Source of the DNA: Aquitalea aquatilis
GTDB lineage: Bacteria > Pseudomonadota > Gammaproteobacteria > Burkholderiales > Chromobacteriaceae
Assembly (NCBI RefSeq): GCF_005155025.1
Contig: NZ_CP039731.1
Span: 1,116,001-1,180,000, forward strand
Reading direction: 5' to 3'
Length of the DNA: 64,000 nucleotides
In this document: one piece after another, positions 37,714 through 46,789 of the stretch
Position numbering within the stretch: the stretch's first letter is position 1
Layout of the letters: each line of letters begins with the position of its first letter
Translations under genes and position numbers: made by a program
The notes under the pieces: model-generated
What the model was told of the DNA's origin: nothing
The model's input: only the letters and a program-made list of their open reading frames with translations
Databases searched by the model: none

Positions 37714-38691
37714 TTAGCACTGGTGATAGCCGCGATACCAGTCAACAAAGGCCTGCATGCCGGTCTGCAATGGTGTGTCCGGGGAAAAGCCCACGGCAGC
37801 GCGCAGCCGGCTGGTATCGGCATAGGTCACCGGCACATCGCCATCCTGCATCGGGTAGTACTCCTTCACCGCTTCACGACCGCAGGCAGCTTCGATGCTG
37901 TGGATGAAATCCATAAGCGCCACCGGATTGTGATTGCCGATATTGAACAGGGCATAGGGCGGCTGGCCCTTGCCTGCCCTTGGCACATGCTGCATCACCC
38001 GCACCACGCCTTCGACAATATCGTCGATGTAGGTGAAATCGCGTTGCATCTGGCCGTGGTTGAACACCTTGATCGGCCGGCCTTGCAAGATGGCCTCGGT
38101 AAACAGCCACGGAGCCATGTCCGGTCGGCCCCACGGGCCATACACGGTGAAAAAGCGCAGGCCGGTACAAGGCAGGTCATACAGGTGGGCATAGCTGTGC
38201 GCCATCACCTCGTTGGCTTTCTTGGTGGCGGCATAAAAGCTCACCGGCGCATCCACCCGGTCGTCCTCGGCAAACGGCACCTTGGCATTCTGGCCGTACA
38301 CGCTGCTGGAGCTGGCATACACCAGGTGCTTCACCGCGTGACGACGGCAGGCTTCCAGCACATTGGTCATGCCCAAGAGATTGCTCTGGGCGTAGACATG
38401 CGGATTGTCGATGGAATAGCGCACGCCGGCCTGCGCTGCCAGATGAATCACGTAATCGAAGCTTTCCGCCACACACAGCGCGTTCAGCGCCGTCCAGTCA
38501 GCCAGGTCCAGTTGCACGAAGCGAAAGCCGTCACGGCCCTCCAGCGTGGCAAGGCGGGCCTGTTTCAGGCTCACCGGGTAGTAATCATTCAGATTATCCA
38601 CCCCCACGACCTCGATTCCCGCTTGTTGCAACAGGCGTTCGGCCACGGCTCTTCCAATGAAACCGGCCACACCGGTCAGCAGAATCTTCAT
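37714..38691 (-). CDS. NAD-dependent epimerase, UDP-glucuronate 4-epimerase-like
   Basis: This 325-residue short-chain dehydrogenase has the NAD loop LLTGVAGFIGRAVAERL, VVGVDNLNDYYPVSLKQARL, HLAAQAGVRYSIDNPHVYAQ, the YxxxK catalytic site in FYAATKKANEVMAHSYAHLY and RFFTVYGPWGRPDMAPWLF, as in UDP-glucuronate 4-epimerases. The product would be UDP-galacturonate for surface sugars. Start and the preceding glycosyltransferase stop overlap as ATGA, so the two are coupled. Confidence 0.88.
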   Translation of the reverse strand: MKILLTGVAGFIGRAVAERLLQQAGIEVVGVDNLNDYYPVSLKQARLATLEGRDGFRFVQLDLADWTALNALCVAESFDYVIHLAAQAGVRYSIDNPHVYAQSNLLGMTNVLEACRRHAVKHLVYASSSSVYGQNAKVPFAEDDRVDAPVSFYAATKKANEVMAHSYAHLYDLPCTGLRFFTVYGPWGRPDMAPWLFTEAILQGRPIKVFNHGQMQRDFTYIDDIVEGVVRVMQHVPRAGKGQPPYALFNIGNHNPVALMDFIHSIEAACGREAVKEYYPMQDGDVPVTYADTSRLRAAVGFSPDTPLQTGMQAFVDWYRGYHQC

Positions 38692-39455
38692 TTCCTGTTT
38701 CCCTGCCTTCCCAAACGATACAGCTCGTTGAGCTTGGCGTATTTGATATAGCTGTTGAAGCAGCCAATGCTGATGTGGACAAGACCGGGCAAACCGTCCT
38801 GAAAACCACGTCGCACCAGGTAAAACTTGGCAAAGCGCAGCAGCGGACTGAACACCAGCTTGGCCCATCCCGCCTTTTTCCCGCGTTTATACAGCAATTC
38901 GGCTTGCAGGCTGGTGTAGCGGTTCTGCTTGCTCAGATACAGCGCAATGTCCTCACCCGACTCGTGCATCAGGTCGCCGGAGAGTTTTTCCACAGGGCTG
39001 TCGGTCTGCACGTACTCGTGTACCAGGTCGTCCGACCAGCGTGCCTGGCGCCGATCAAACAAGCGCAGGCTCCAGTCCGGATAGCCTTCGCCATGCTTGA
39101 GAAAACGACCCATGAAACGGTTGCTGCGGGCAAAACGGTAAGCAGCTGCCTGTGGATTGTTCAGTATCTGTTTGATTTGCAATACCAATTCTGGCGATGG
39201 CCATTCGTCTGCATCCAGACACAACACCCAGTCATGACTGGCGGCAGCGACAGCAAATTGCTTCTGCGGACCGAATCCCAGCCAGTCCTGGTGGATAACT
39301 TTTGCCTTATAGGCAGAAGCTATCGCCACGGTTTCATCCGTACTTCCCGAATCCACCACCACGATTTCATCAGCCCACTGAATGCTCGCCAGTGTTTTTT
39401 CCAGCTGCAGAGCGGCATTTTTGGTGATGAGCACAACGCTGAGCGGTTCTCGCAT
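38688..39455 (-). CDS. Family 2 glycosyltransferase, WaaE/LgtF type
   Basis: The 255-residue GT2 enzyme has PLSVVLITKNAALQLEKTLA, DEIVVVDSGSTDETVAIA, the metal motif LCLDADEWPSPELV and HGEGYPDWSLRLFDRRQARW, followed by a hydrophobic C-terminal helix region. This matches WaaE/KdtX-type enzymes that add glucose to heptose I of the lipooligosaccharide core. It fits the divergent waaC-waaA genes. It heads the operon with the epimerase gene. Confidence 0.85.
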   Translation of the reverse strand: MREPLSVVLITKNAALQLEKTLASIQWADEIVVVDSGSTDETVAIASAYKAKVIHQDWLGFGPQKQFAVAAASHDWVLCLDADEWPSPELVLQIKQILNNPQAAAYRFARSNRFMGRFLKHGEGYPDWSLRLFDRRQARWSDDLVHEYVQTDSPVEKLSGDLMHESGEDIALYLSKQNRYTSLQAELLYKRGKKAGWAKLVFSPLLRFAKFYLVRRGFQDGLPGLVHISIGCFNSYIKYAKLNELYRLGRQGNRK

Positions 39456-39499
39456 CTTTTCTTGTTATTCCCATATGTATATGGAAGAAACTAGTAGAA

Positions 39500-39954
39500 G
39501 AGGCCCACTTGTTGTGGATAAGTCCTTATTTACCAGTTTATTCAATGATTTATTGCAGATTGAAAGTTGTTGGTCAGCGCATGACTGAAGACATGATCCT
39601 TTGTGGATAACTTTGGCAGTGTGCTGCAGACCGGGTTTATCCACATGCTGTCAGTGACTTGACCAAGCCGGTCTGTGAATACGCATTTCTGTCGTGTCCT
39701 GATTAGTTATCTTAAGCCCAATTTTATTATGAAGAGACTAATGAGAGCAGCGCTTTTCTGTTGATAACCCTGAAAAACCGTTATCTGTTCAGTAGCTTGC
39801 CCTGTTGATGGCACTGGGATTAATCGGGTGGTGGGAGGGCTGGCAGATTGTGGATAAATATGGCCGAAATTATTCACAGCTGCTTATCCACAAATGCTGC
39901 CTGTGGATTTTACGTGGTTAACCACAGCGACGCTCGGTTACAATGCGCGCCATG
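39500..39954. other. DnaA-box-rich AT-rich gap: candidate replication origin
   Basis: No gene is seen. Six boxes match TTATNCACA: 39513-39521, 39602-39610, 39637-39645, 39849-39857, 39870-39878 and 39884-39892. One-mismatch boxes are TGTGAATAC (39674-39682) and TGTTGATAA (39759-39767); a further perfect box lies at 39995-40003 in waaC. AT-rich tracts that could unwind lie at 39519-39563 and 39705-39749 (each a little over 70% AT). It separates divergent gene groups. An origin is inferred; dnaA is not here, so a DnaA-titration locus remains possible. Confidence 0.55.
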
Positions 39955-40914
39955 ATGAACGTACTGATCGTGCGTACCTCGTCGATGGGCGACCTTATCC
40001 ACACCTGGCCTGCCATTACCGAGCTGAAAACGCACTACCCCAACCTTCGTATCAGCTGGCTGGCCGAGGAAAACTTCGCTGACATCGCCCGTTTGCACCC
40101 GGCGGTGGATGAAGTCATTACCCTGGCCTGGCGGCGCTGGCGCAAAAACCTGCTGTCCGCGGCCACCTGGGCAGAAATCAAGGCCATGCGGGGCAAGCTG
40201 CGTGCCACCCGCTGGGAGCTGGTGGTGGATTGCCAGGGACTGCTGAAAAGTGCGCTGCCGGCCAAGCTAAGCTGCGCCCCGCTGACCGGTTACGACCGCC
40301 AGAGCATTCGCGAACCGCTGGCCTGCCTGCTGTATGACAAGGCCCATCGTGTCGACTGGTCGCTGTCAGCGGTCGAGCGCTGTCGCTTGCTGTTGTCCAA
40401 GGTATTTGGCTACCAGACGCAAGGCAGCCCGCAATTTGGCGTTCCAGCGGCGCTGCGGCCGGACTGGCTGCCGGCAGGTCAATACGCCGTGCTGCTGCAT
40501 GCCACCAGCCGCGCTTCCAAGGAATGGCCGGAGCCAGACTGGATTGCGCTGGGTAAGCAGCTGGTGTCCCAGCACGGCCTGCAGCTGATCATTCCCTGGG
40601 GCAATGCCGCAGAACAGCAGCGGGCAGAACGGCTGGCGGCTGCCATGCCGCAAGCGGTGGTGGCACCGCGCATGAATCTGGTGGAAGCCTGTGGCGTGCT
40701 GGGCCATGCCCGTGCTGTCATCGGCGTGGATACCGGGCTGTGCCATCTGGCCAATGCGCTGAATGTGCCGCTGGTGGCCATTTATACCGATACCGACCCG
40801 AGCAAGACCGGCGTGGTGGAAACCCCCTGGGCCACCAATCTGGGCGGCATCGGCCAATGCCCGACGGTGGATGAGGTGATGCAGGCCCTGCTGGCGCGCA
40901 AGGACATGGCATGA
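39955..40914 (+). CDS. waaC: Lipooligosaccharide heptosyltransferase I
   Basis: The 319-residue GT9 enzyme adds the first heptose to Kdo of the inner core. It opens MNVLIVRTSSMGDLIHTWPA, has WWELVVDCQGLLKSAL-like ELVVDCQGLLKSALPAKL, YAVLLHATSRASKEWPEPDW and AVIGVDTGLCHLANALNVPL with TDTDPSKTG, as in WaaC. An ATG at 39952 is an alternative start. It overlaps waaA as ATGA. A DnaA box lies within codons 14-17. Confidence 0.93.
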   Translation: MNVLIVRTSSMGDLIHTWPAITELKTHYPNLRISWLAEENFADIARLHPAVDEVITLAWRRWRKNLLSAATWAEIKAMRGKLRATRWELVVDCQGLLKSALPAKLSCAPLTGYDRQSIREPLACLLYDKAHRVDWSLSAVERCRLLLSKVFGYQTQGSPQFGVPAALRPDWLPAGQYAVLLHATSRASKEWPEPDWIALGKQLVSQHGLQLIIPWGNAAEQQRAERLAAAMPQAVVAPRMNLVEACGVLGHARAVIGVDTGLCHLANALNVPLVAIYTDTDPSKTGVVETPWATNLGGIGQCPTVDEVMQALLARKDMA

Positions 40915-42170
40915 ATTGGCGGCGCGGGCTGTACTCGCTGTTGTGGTGGGCGGCCACGCCGCTGATCCGCCGCTATCTTAAAAAACGGGCGCGCAAGGCG
41001 CCTGCCTATCTGCAGCACTGGGACGAGCGTTTTGGTGCTGCCCGCACGCCACGAGCCACCGGTGCCATCTGGATTCATGCCGTTTCTGTTGGTGAAACCC
41101 GCGCCGCCCTGCCCTTGATTCAGGCACTGCGCCAGCAATGGCCGGATGCACCGCTGCTGCTGACGCAGATGACACCTACCGGCCGCGATACCGCGCGCCA
41201 GCTCTACCCGGATGCCGAAGTACGTTATCTGCCTTACGACTACCCCGGTGCGGTGCGCGATTTTCTGGCCTGCTGGCAGCCGCGCTTTGGCGTACTGATG
41301 GAAACCGAAATCTGGCCGAATCTGCTGCATGCGGCACAGCGGCAAGGGGTGCCGCTGTTTCTGGCCAATGCCCGGTTGTCGGAAAAATCGCTGCGCGGCT
41401 ATCAGCGCATTCAGGGCTTGATTGTGCCGGCCCTGCGCAGTTTGACTGCCATTGCCGCACAAAGTCCGCAAGATGCCGAACGTTTGCAGCAGTTGGGTGC
41501 AGTTGACCCGCAAGTCTGTGGCAATACCAAATACGATTTCACCCCGCCAGCCGCCATGGCCGAACTGGCAGCGCAGTTTCGGCAGCGCATCGGCCAGCGC
41601 CCGGTGTTCATTTGCGCCAGTACCCGCGACGGTGAAGAAACGCTGATCCTGCAGGCCTGGCAACAGGCGAATGTCAGCAATACCCTACTGCTGCTGGTGC
41701 CGCGCCACCCCGAGCGCTTCGCCGCCGTGGCCATGCAGGCAGAGAGCATGGGCTTTGCCGTGCAGCGGCGCAGCGACAACGCGTCGATTGCTGCCGACAC
41801 CAGCGTGTGGCTGGGCGACAGCATGGGCGAGCTGTTTGCCTACTATGGTTGTGCCGAAGTGGCTTTTGTCGGCGGCAGCCTGCTGCCGCTGGGCGGGCAG
41901 AACCTGATCGAGCCGGCCAGCCTGGGCCTGCCGGTATTGTTTGGCCCGTCCATGTTCAATTTTGCCGAGGCCAGTAAATTGGCCTTGGAGGCAGGCGCTG
42001 CCTTGCAAGTGGCCGATGCCGGACAGCTGGTGGCACAGGCCCTCGGCCTGTTGCAGGATGGTGTGCGTCGTCAGCAGATGAGCATGGCGGCGCAGGCCTT
42101 TACCGCCGCCCACCGTGGGGCCAGCCAGCGCATCCTGGCCTTGTTGCAGCGCCATCTGCAGCCGTCTTGA
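40911..42170 (+). CDS. waaA: Kdo transferase
   Basis: This 419-residue membrane-anchored GT-B enzyme transfers Kdo to lipid A precursor. After a short N-terminal membrane segment (YSLLWWAATPLIRRYLKKRA) come IWIHAVSVGETRAALPLI, MTPTGRDTARQLYPDAEVRY, METEIWPNLLHAAQRQGVPL, VFICASTRDGEE and AFVGGSLLPLGGQNLIEPA. All family landmarks are present. Coupled to waaC by a 4-base overlap. No clear terminator follows. Confidence 0.95.
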   Translation: MNWRRGLYSLLWWAATPLIRRYLKKRARKAPAYLQHWDERFGAARTPRATGAIWIHAVSVGETRAALPLIQALRQQWPDAPLLLTQMTPTGRDTARQLYPDAEVRYLPYDYPGAVRDFLACWQPRFGVLMETEIWPNLLHAAQRQGVPLFLANARLSEKSLRGYQRIQGLIVPALRSLTAIAAQSPQDAERLQQLGAVDPQVCGNTKYDFTPPAAMAELAAQFRQRIGQRPVFICASTRDGEETLILQAWQQANVSNTLLLLVPRHPERFAAVAMQAESMGFAVQRRSDNASIAADTSVWLGDSMGELFAYYGCAEVAFVGGSLLPLGGQNLIEPASLGLPVLFGPSMFNFAEASKLALEAGAALQVADAGQLVAQALGLLQDGVRRQQMSMAAQAFTAAHRGASQRILALLQRHLQPS

Positions 42171-42278
42171 CGCCGCTGACATCAAGCTGCTGTGCTGTTG
42201 TCATCCCGCCACGTGATGCAATGTTTTTCCTGTTTTGCATCAAGATTCGACCCATTCCGCGAATAGTGCTTTGCCATT

Positions 42279-42296
42279 TTTATACATATGTATAAA
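42279..42296. promoter_or_regulatory. Perfect 18-bp palindrome: operator of the TetR-efflux operon
   Basis: TTTATACATATGTATAAA reads the same on both strands and ends 8 bases before the TetR start codon. Its TATAAA-like ends could also form the -10 element. Autoregulation by the adjacent TetR protein is inferred. Confidence 0.75.
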
Positions 42297-42304
42297 TTGA
42301 TGGC

Positions 42305-42940
42305 ATGAACAGCGAACCCGCCCTGCATCCCACCCGCTCCCTGCTGCTGCAACACGGCTTGCAACTGATGCGCGAACACGGCCTGCGTCAGCTGACCGTG
42401 CGCGGTTTGTGCCAGCAGGCCGGGGTCAATACCGGCAGCTTTGTCTATCACTTTGGCAGCCGCCAGCAATTTGCCGCCGAATTGCTCGAGCACTGGTATG
42501 GGCCGCTCTACCAGCAATTGCAGGCAGTGCAGCAGCAAGAAGGCGCAGCGCTCAGCCGCTTGTCTGCCATGCTGTTGCAACTGATGGATTTCCTGCGCGA
42601 ACAGCGCGGCCTCATCAGCCAGTTGCTGCTGGACGCCGGCTCCGGCGAAGCCGCCGTGCTGGCATTCATTCGCAATCTGGCACCGCGTCATCCGCAGCTG
42701 CTGCTGCAATGTCTGAGCGAAGCACAACAGGCCGGCCAGCTAGGCGTGGCTCCGCCCTTGCATCAGCTGATGTTTTTGATGTCGGCACTGGGTTTTCCGG
42801 TATTGCTGCAGCAACTGGGCAATGGCAAAGCCATGCTGCCGGACATGCTGCAAAAAGCGCTGGCCAGCTATGCGCTGGAACCGGCTCATCTGCAACAGCG
42901 ATTGAACTGGGCGCTCAAGGGCCTCAGTTGTCAGGAGTGA
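42305..42940 (+). CDS. TetR/AcrR family transcriptional regulator
   Basis: The 211-residue protein has the N-terminal helix-turn-helix QLTVRGLCQQAGVNTGSFVY followed by HFGSRQQFAAELLEHWY, the canonical TetR DNA-binding segment at about residues 28-60, and a helical ligand domain rich in leucine and glutamine. It likely represses the five efflux genes behind it, which start 5 nt after its stop, through the palindrome in front. Inducer unknown. Confidence 0.9.
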   Translation: MNSEPALHPTRSLLLQHGLQLMREHGLRQLTVRGLCQQAGVNTGSFVYHFGSRQQFAAELLEHWYGPLYQQLQAVQQQEGAALSRLSAMLLQLMDFLREQRGLISQLLLDAGSGEAAVLAFIRNLAPRHPQLLLQCLSEAQQAGQLGVAPPLHQLMFLMSALGFPVLLQQLGNGKAMLPDMLQKALASYALEPAHLQQRLNWALKGLSCQE

Positions 42941-42945
42941 TTCAC

Positions 42946-43920
42946 ATGAACAAGCGCCTATTGTTTGGCATTGCCGTCTTGCTGCTGGCTGGTGGTGGCT
43001 ATGTGTGGTGGCAGCATCAGCAGGCAGCTGATGAGCTGGTGTTGTCCGGCAATGTGGATATCCGCGAGGTAAACCTGTCTTTCCGCGTGGGTGGCCGGCT
43101 GCAGCAATTGCAGGTGGACGAAGGCGCGCAGATCAAGGCCGGACAAGTGCTGGGCCGGCTGGATGATGCGCCGCAGCGCAATGCCGTGGCCGATGCCGCA
43201 GCGGCACTGGCCGCACTCCAGGCCAGACAATCGCTGATGCATCAGGGTTACCGCAGCGAGGACGTGGCACAGGCGCGCGCCGCGCTGGATGCCCGCCAGG
43301 CGGTGCTGACCGACGCCAGTGCCGCCTGGCAGCGCCAGCAGGAACTGGCCGGCAGTGGCGCCGCTGCGGTCAAGGCACTGGATGCTGCCCGCTCTGCTCA
43401 TGATCAGGCGCAGGCGCAATACCAGGCGGCGCAGCAGCAGTATCAGGCACTGAGCAAGGGCTACCGGCCGCAGGAAGTGGCCGAGGTGGACGCCAATGTC
43501 CAACGCGCCCAGGCGCAGCTGGCGGCTGCCCGCCTGCAACTGGCCGATACCGTACTCGCAGCCCCGGCTGATGGCATCATCCTCACCCGTGCGGTGGAGC
43601 CGGGCAGCATGCTGGCTGCCGGCAGCAGCGTGCTGACCTTGTCCTTAAGCAAACCGGTATGGGTGCGTGCCTATGTGGCCGAGCCACAACTTGGCCAGGC
43701 CCAGCCGGGACGCAAGGTATGGATTTACCGCGATGGGCGCAGCCAGCCTTATGCCGCAGTGGTGGGCTTTGTCTCACCCACGGCGGAATTCACCCCCAAG
43801 AATGTGGAAACCGCCGACCTGCGCACCGCCCAGGTCTACCGGCTGCGGCTGATTGTCAGCCAGCCGGATGCCGCCCTGCGTCAGGGCATGCCGGTGACGG
43901 TCAAGCTGGCCCGGCCATGA
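42946..43920 (+). CDS. HlyD-type membrane fusion protein
   Basis: The 324-residue periplasmic adaptor has one N-terminal anchor (LLFGIAVLLLAGGGYVWWQ), the lipoyl half LVLSGNVDIREVNLSFRVGG, a long alanine/glutamine-rich coiled coil (about residues 75-190) and LADTVLAAPADGIILTRAVE with beta-barrel residues after. It resembles YbhG of the YbhGFSR efflux pump. GTCAGGAG precedes the ATG. It overlaps the ATPase gene by 4 bases (ATGA). Confidence 0.9.
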   Translation: MNKRLLFGIAVLLLAGGGYVWWQHQQAADELVLSGNVDIREVNLSFRVGGRLQQLQVDEGAQIKAGQVLGRLDDAPQRNAVADAAAALAALQARQSLMHQGYRSEDVAQARAALDARQAVLTDASAAWQRQQELAGSGAAAVKALDAARSAHDQAQAQYQAAQQQYQALSKGYRPQEVAEVDANVQRAQAQLAAARLQLADTVLAAPADGIILTRAVEPGSMLAAGSSVLTLSLSKPVWVRAYVAEPQLGQAQPGRKVWIYRDGRSQPYAAVVGFVSPTAEFTPKNVETADLRTAQVYRLRLIVSQPDAALRQGMPVTVKLARP

Positions 43921-45668
43921 CTGCCACCGAGGACACCATTGCCATCCGCCTGCAGGCAGTCAGCCACGCCTTTGCCGGGCGGCCGGCGCTGTGCGAGCTG
44001 AGTGCGGACATCCGCCGTGGCGTGATTACCGGGCTGGTCGGGCCGGATGGTGCCGGCAAAACCACCCTGCTGCGGCTGATGGCCGGCTTGCTCAAGGCCA
44101 GCGCCGGCAGCATCCGGGTAGAAGGGCTGGACCCGGTCAGCGCTGGCGATGCCTTGCGCCTGCAACTGGGCTATATGCCGCAGAAATTCGGCCTGTACGA
44201 AGACCTCACCGTGCTGGAAAACCTCACGCTATATGCCGATTTGCGTGGCGTCACCGGCCAGGCCAGGACGGACAGTTTTGAACGCCTGCTGGACTTTACC
44301 GATCTGGCCCGCTTTACCGACCGGCTGGCCGGCAAGCTGTCCGGCGGCATGAAACAGAAGCTGGGCCTGGCCTGCACCCTGCTGGGCTCGCCGCGCATTT
44401 TGTTGCTGGACGAACCCTGCGTGGGCGTCGATCCCATTTCGCGCCGCGAGCTGTGGCGCATGGTCAGCAGTCTGGCCGATGGCGGCATGGCGGTGCTGTG
44501 GAGCACCTCCTATCTGGACGAGGCCGAGCTGTGCGACCAGGTATTGCTGATGCATGAAGGCCGCCTGCAATACAGCGGCAGCCCGCAAAGCCTGATGGAC
44601 AGCATGCAGGGGCGTAGCATGTTGTTGCAGAACATTGTCGGCAACCGACGGCAGGTGCTGCAGCGTGCGCTGCGCAGCCCTGCGGTAATCGACGGCGCAC
44701 TGCAAGGCCATGCGGTGCGGCTGGTATTGCGCGAGGCCGGCAAGCTGCCGGATCTCACCCATCTGGACGCCGGGCCGCAAGCCTGCCTGCAAGCGGTCAA
44801 ACCGCGGCTGGAAGATGCCTTCATCGACTTGCTGGGTGGCGGGCCCGGTGGCGATTCACCGCTGACCGAGCACATGCCGCCCGCGCGATTGCCGGCTGGT
44901 GTGGATGCCGAAGCCGTCATCGTGGCCCAGCAGCTCACCCGCCGCTTTGGTGATTTTGTCGCCACCGATCATGTGGATTTCCGCATCCGCCGTGGCGAAA
45001 TATTCGGCCTGCTCGGCCCCAATGGCGCGGGTAAATCCACCACCTTCAAGATGATGTGCGGCCTGTTGCCGGTCAGCAGCGGCGAGGCACGGGTGATGGG
45101 GCTGGACCTGAAAAAATCCGCCAGCCAGGCGCGGCAGCAAATCGGCTATATGGCGCAGAAATTCGCCCTGTACGGCAATCTGAGCGTGGCACAGAACCTG
45201 GCGTTTTTTGCCGGCATCTATGGCCTGTCCGGTGCGCGTCAGCGCGCGGCGGTGGCCGATATGGTGCGGGTGTTCGGCCTGCAGCCTTTTCTTGCCATGA
45301 ATGCCGGCGAATTGCCGCTGGGTTTCAAGCAGCGGCTGGCGCTGTCCTGCGCGCTGATGCACCAGCCGCCACTGTTGTTTCTGGATGAACCCACTTCCGG
45401 GGTGGACCCGGTCAGCCGGCGCGAATTCTGGAGCCATATCAACGGCCTGGTCGACAAGGGGGTAACGGTGATGGTGACCACCCATTTCATGGACGAAGCC
45501 GAATACTGTGATCGCATTGGCCTGGTATACCGTGGGCGGATGATCGCTGCTGGCACGCCGGACGCCCTCAAGGCCATGGTGGCCAGTGCTGAACTGCCCG
45601 ACCCCAGCATGGAAGACGCCTTCATTGCGCTGGTGGAGCGCGACGACCGGCAGCGGGAGGCCCCATGA
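43917..45668 (+). CDS. ABC transporter ATP-binding protein with two nucleotide-binding domains
   Basis: This 583-residue YbhF-like protein has Walker A motifs VGPDGAGKTTLLRLMA (near residue 40) and LGPNGAGKSTTFKMMCG (near 367). The first domain has LSGGMKQKLGLACTLLGSPR and LLLDEPCVGVDPISR. The second has a degenerate signature, LPLGFKQRLALSCALMHQPP, with LFLDEPTSGVDPVSR, as is usual for this family. It powers the two permeases behind it. Overlaps of 4 bases at each end show strict translational coupling. Confidence 0.93.
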   Translation: MTATEDTIAIRLQAVSHAFAGRPALCELSADIRRGVITGLVGPDGAGKTTLLRLMAGLLKASAGSIRVEGLDPVSAGDALRLQLGYMPQKFGLYEDLTVLENLTLYADLRGVTGQARTDSFERLLDFTDLARFTDRLAGKLSGGMKQKLGLACTLLGSPRILLLDEPCVGVDPISRRELWRMVSSLADGGMAVLWSTSYLDEAELCDQVLLMHEGRLQYSGSPQSLMDSMQGRSMLLQNIVGNRRQVLQRALRSPAVIDGALQGHAVRLVLREAGKLPDLTHLDAGPQACLQAVKPRLEDAFIDLLGGGPGGDSPLTEHMPPARLPAGVDAEAVIVAQQLTRRFGDFVATDHVDFRIRRGEIFGLLGPNGAGKSTTFKMMCGLLPVSSGEARVMGLDLKKSASQARQQIGYMAQKFALYGNLSVAQNLAFFAGIYGLSGARQRAAVADMVRVFGLQPFLAMNAGELPLGFKQRLALSCALMHQPPLLFLDEPTSGVDPVSRREFWSHINGLVDKGVTVMVTTHFMDEAEYCDRIGLVYRGRMIAAGTPDALKAMVASAELPDPSMEDAFIALVERDDRQREAP

Positions 45669-46789
45669 GCCTCAGCCTGCGCCGGCTTGCCGCGCTGTGC
45701 CGCAAGGAAAGCTACCAGATCGTGCGCGACCCCAGCAGCATCCTGATTGCCTTTGTGCTGCCGGTGTTGCTGCTGTTCATCTACGGCTATGGCATCAATC
45801 TGGATGCCAACCGGGTGCGCCTCGGCATCGTGCAGCAGGATGGCGGCGTGGAAGCCAGCCGTTTTGTCCAGACGCTACAAGCCTCGCCCTATATAGCCGC
45901 CAGCCTGTCGGCTTCCGAAGCAGCCATGCGCCAGCAGCTGCAGCTGGGCAGCGTGCGCGGGGTGGTGATCCTGCGCAGCGATTTTTCCGCCAAGGTCAGG
46001 CAAGGTCAGGGGGCGGCTGCCATCCAGCTCTTGACCGACGGGGCCGAGCCCAATACCGCCAATTTTGTCGCCAGCTATGTGCAGGGCGTGTGGCAGCTGT
46101 GGCAGGCCCAGCGCCAGCCAGGCCAGGCTGCCCCTGCCGGGCTGACGCTGCAGGCACGCTACTGGTTCAACCCCACCACGGTCAGCCGCAACTATCTGGT
46201 GCCCGGCTCGATTTCGGTGATCATGACCATCATCGGTGCCCTGCTCACCTCGCTGGTGGTGGCGCGCGAATGGGAGCGCGGCACCATGGAAGCGCTGCTG
46301 TCCACCCCGGTCACTCGCAGCGAGCTGCTGCTGTCCAAGATCATTCCCTACTACCTGCTGGGCATGGCGGCGATGAGCATGTGCGTGCTGGTGGCCACGC
46401 TGGTGATGGGCGTGCCGCTGCGCGGTTCGCTGTGGGTGTTGTTTGTGGTCACCAGCCTGTTTCTGGGCAGTGCGCTGGGGCTGGGCCTGCTGTTGTCCAC
46501 CACCACGCGCAATCAGTTCATTGCCGCGCAGTTTGCGCTGACGGCGGCCTTTCTGCCGGCCATCATGCTGTCCGGTTTCGTGTTTGAAATCCGCAGCATG
46601 CCGCTGGCGGTGCAGGCGGTGACTTATCTGATTCCGGCGCGCTATTTCGTCAGCGCCTTGCAGACACTATTCCAGGCTGGTGAAATCTGGCCGGTCTTGC
46701 TGATCAACCTGCTGTTTCTGCTGCTGTCCGCCGCCTTCTGGCTGGGGCTGACCGCCTGGCGGACGCCGCGCCGACTGGATGGCAACTGA
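45665..46789 (+). CDS. ABC-2 type permease, YbhS-like
   Basis: The 374-residue protein has one N-terminal membrane helix (ILIAFVLPVLLLFIYGYGIN), a periplasmic loop of about 150 residues and five C-terminal helices, with ARYWFNPTTVSRNYLVPGSI, VAREWERGTMEALLSTPVTR and LPAIMLSGFVFEIRSMPLAV. This is the ABC2 permease pattern of YbhS/YhhJ. It shares one base with the next gene (TGATG) and 4 with the ATPase gene. Confidence 0.92.
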   Translation: MSLSLRRLAALCRKESYQIVRDPSSILIAFVLPVLLLFIYGYGINLDANRVRLGIVQQDGGVEASRFVQTLQASPYIAASLSASEAAMRQQLQLGSVRGVVILRSDFSAKVRQGQGAAAIQLLTDGAEPNTANFVASYVQGVWQLWQAQRQPGQAAPAGLTLQARYWFNPTTVSRNYLVPGSISVIMTIIGALLTSLVVAREWERGTMEALLSTPVTRSELLLSKIIPYYLLGMAAMSMCVLVATLVMGVPLRGSLWVLFVVTSLFLGSALGLGLLLSTTTRNQFIAAQFALTAAFLPAIMLSGFVFEIRSMPLAVQAVTYLIPARYFVSALQTLFQAGEIWPVLLINLLFLLLSAAFWLGLTAWRTPRRLDGN

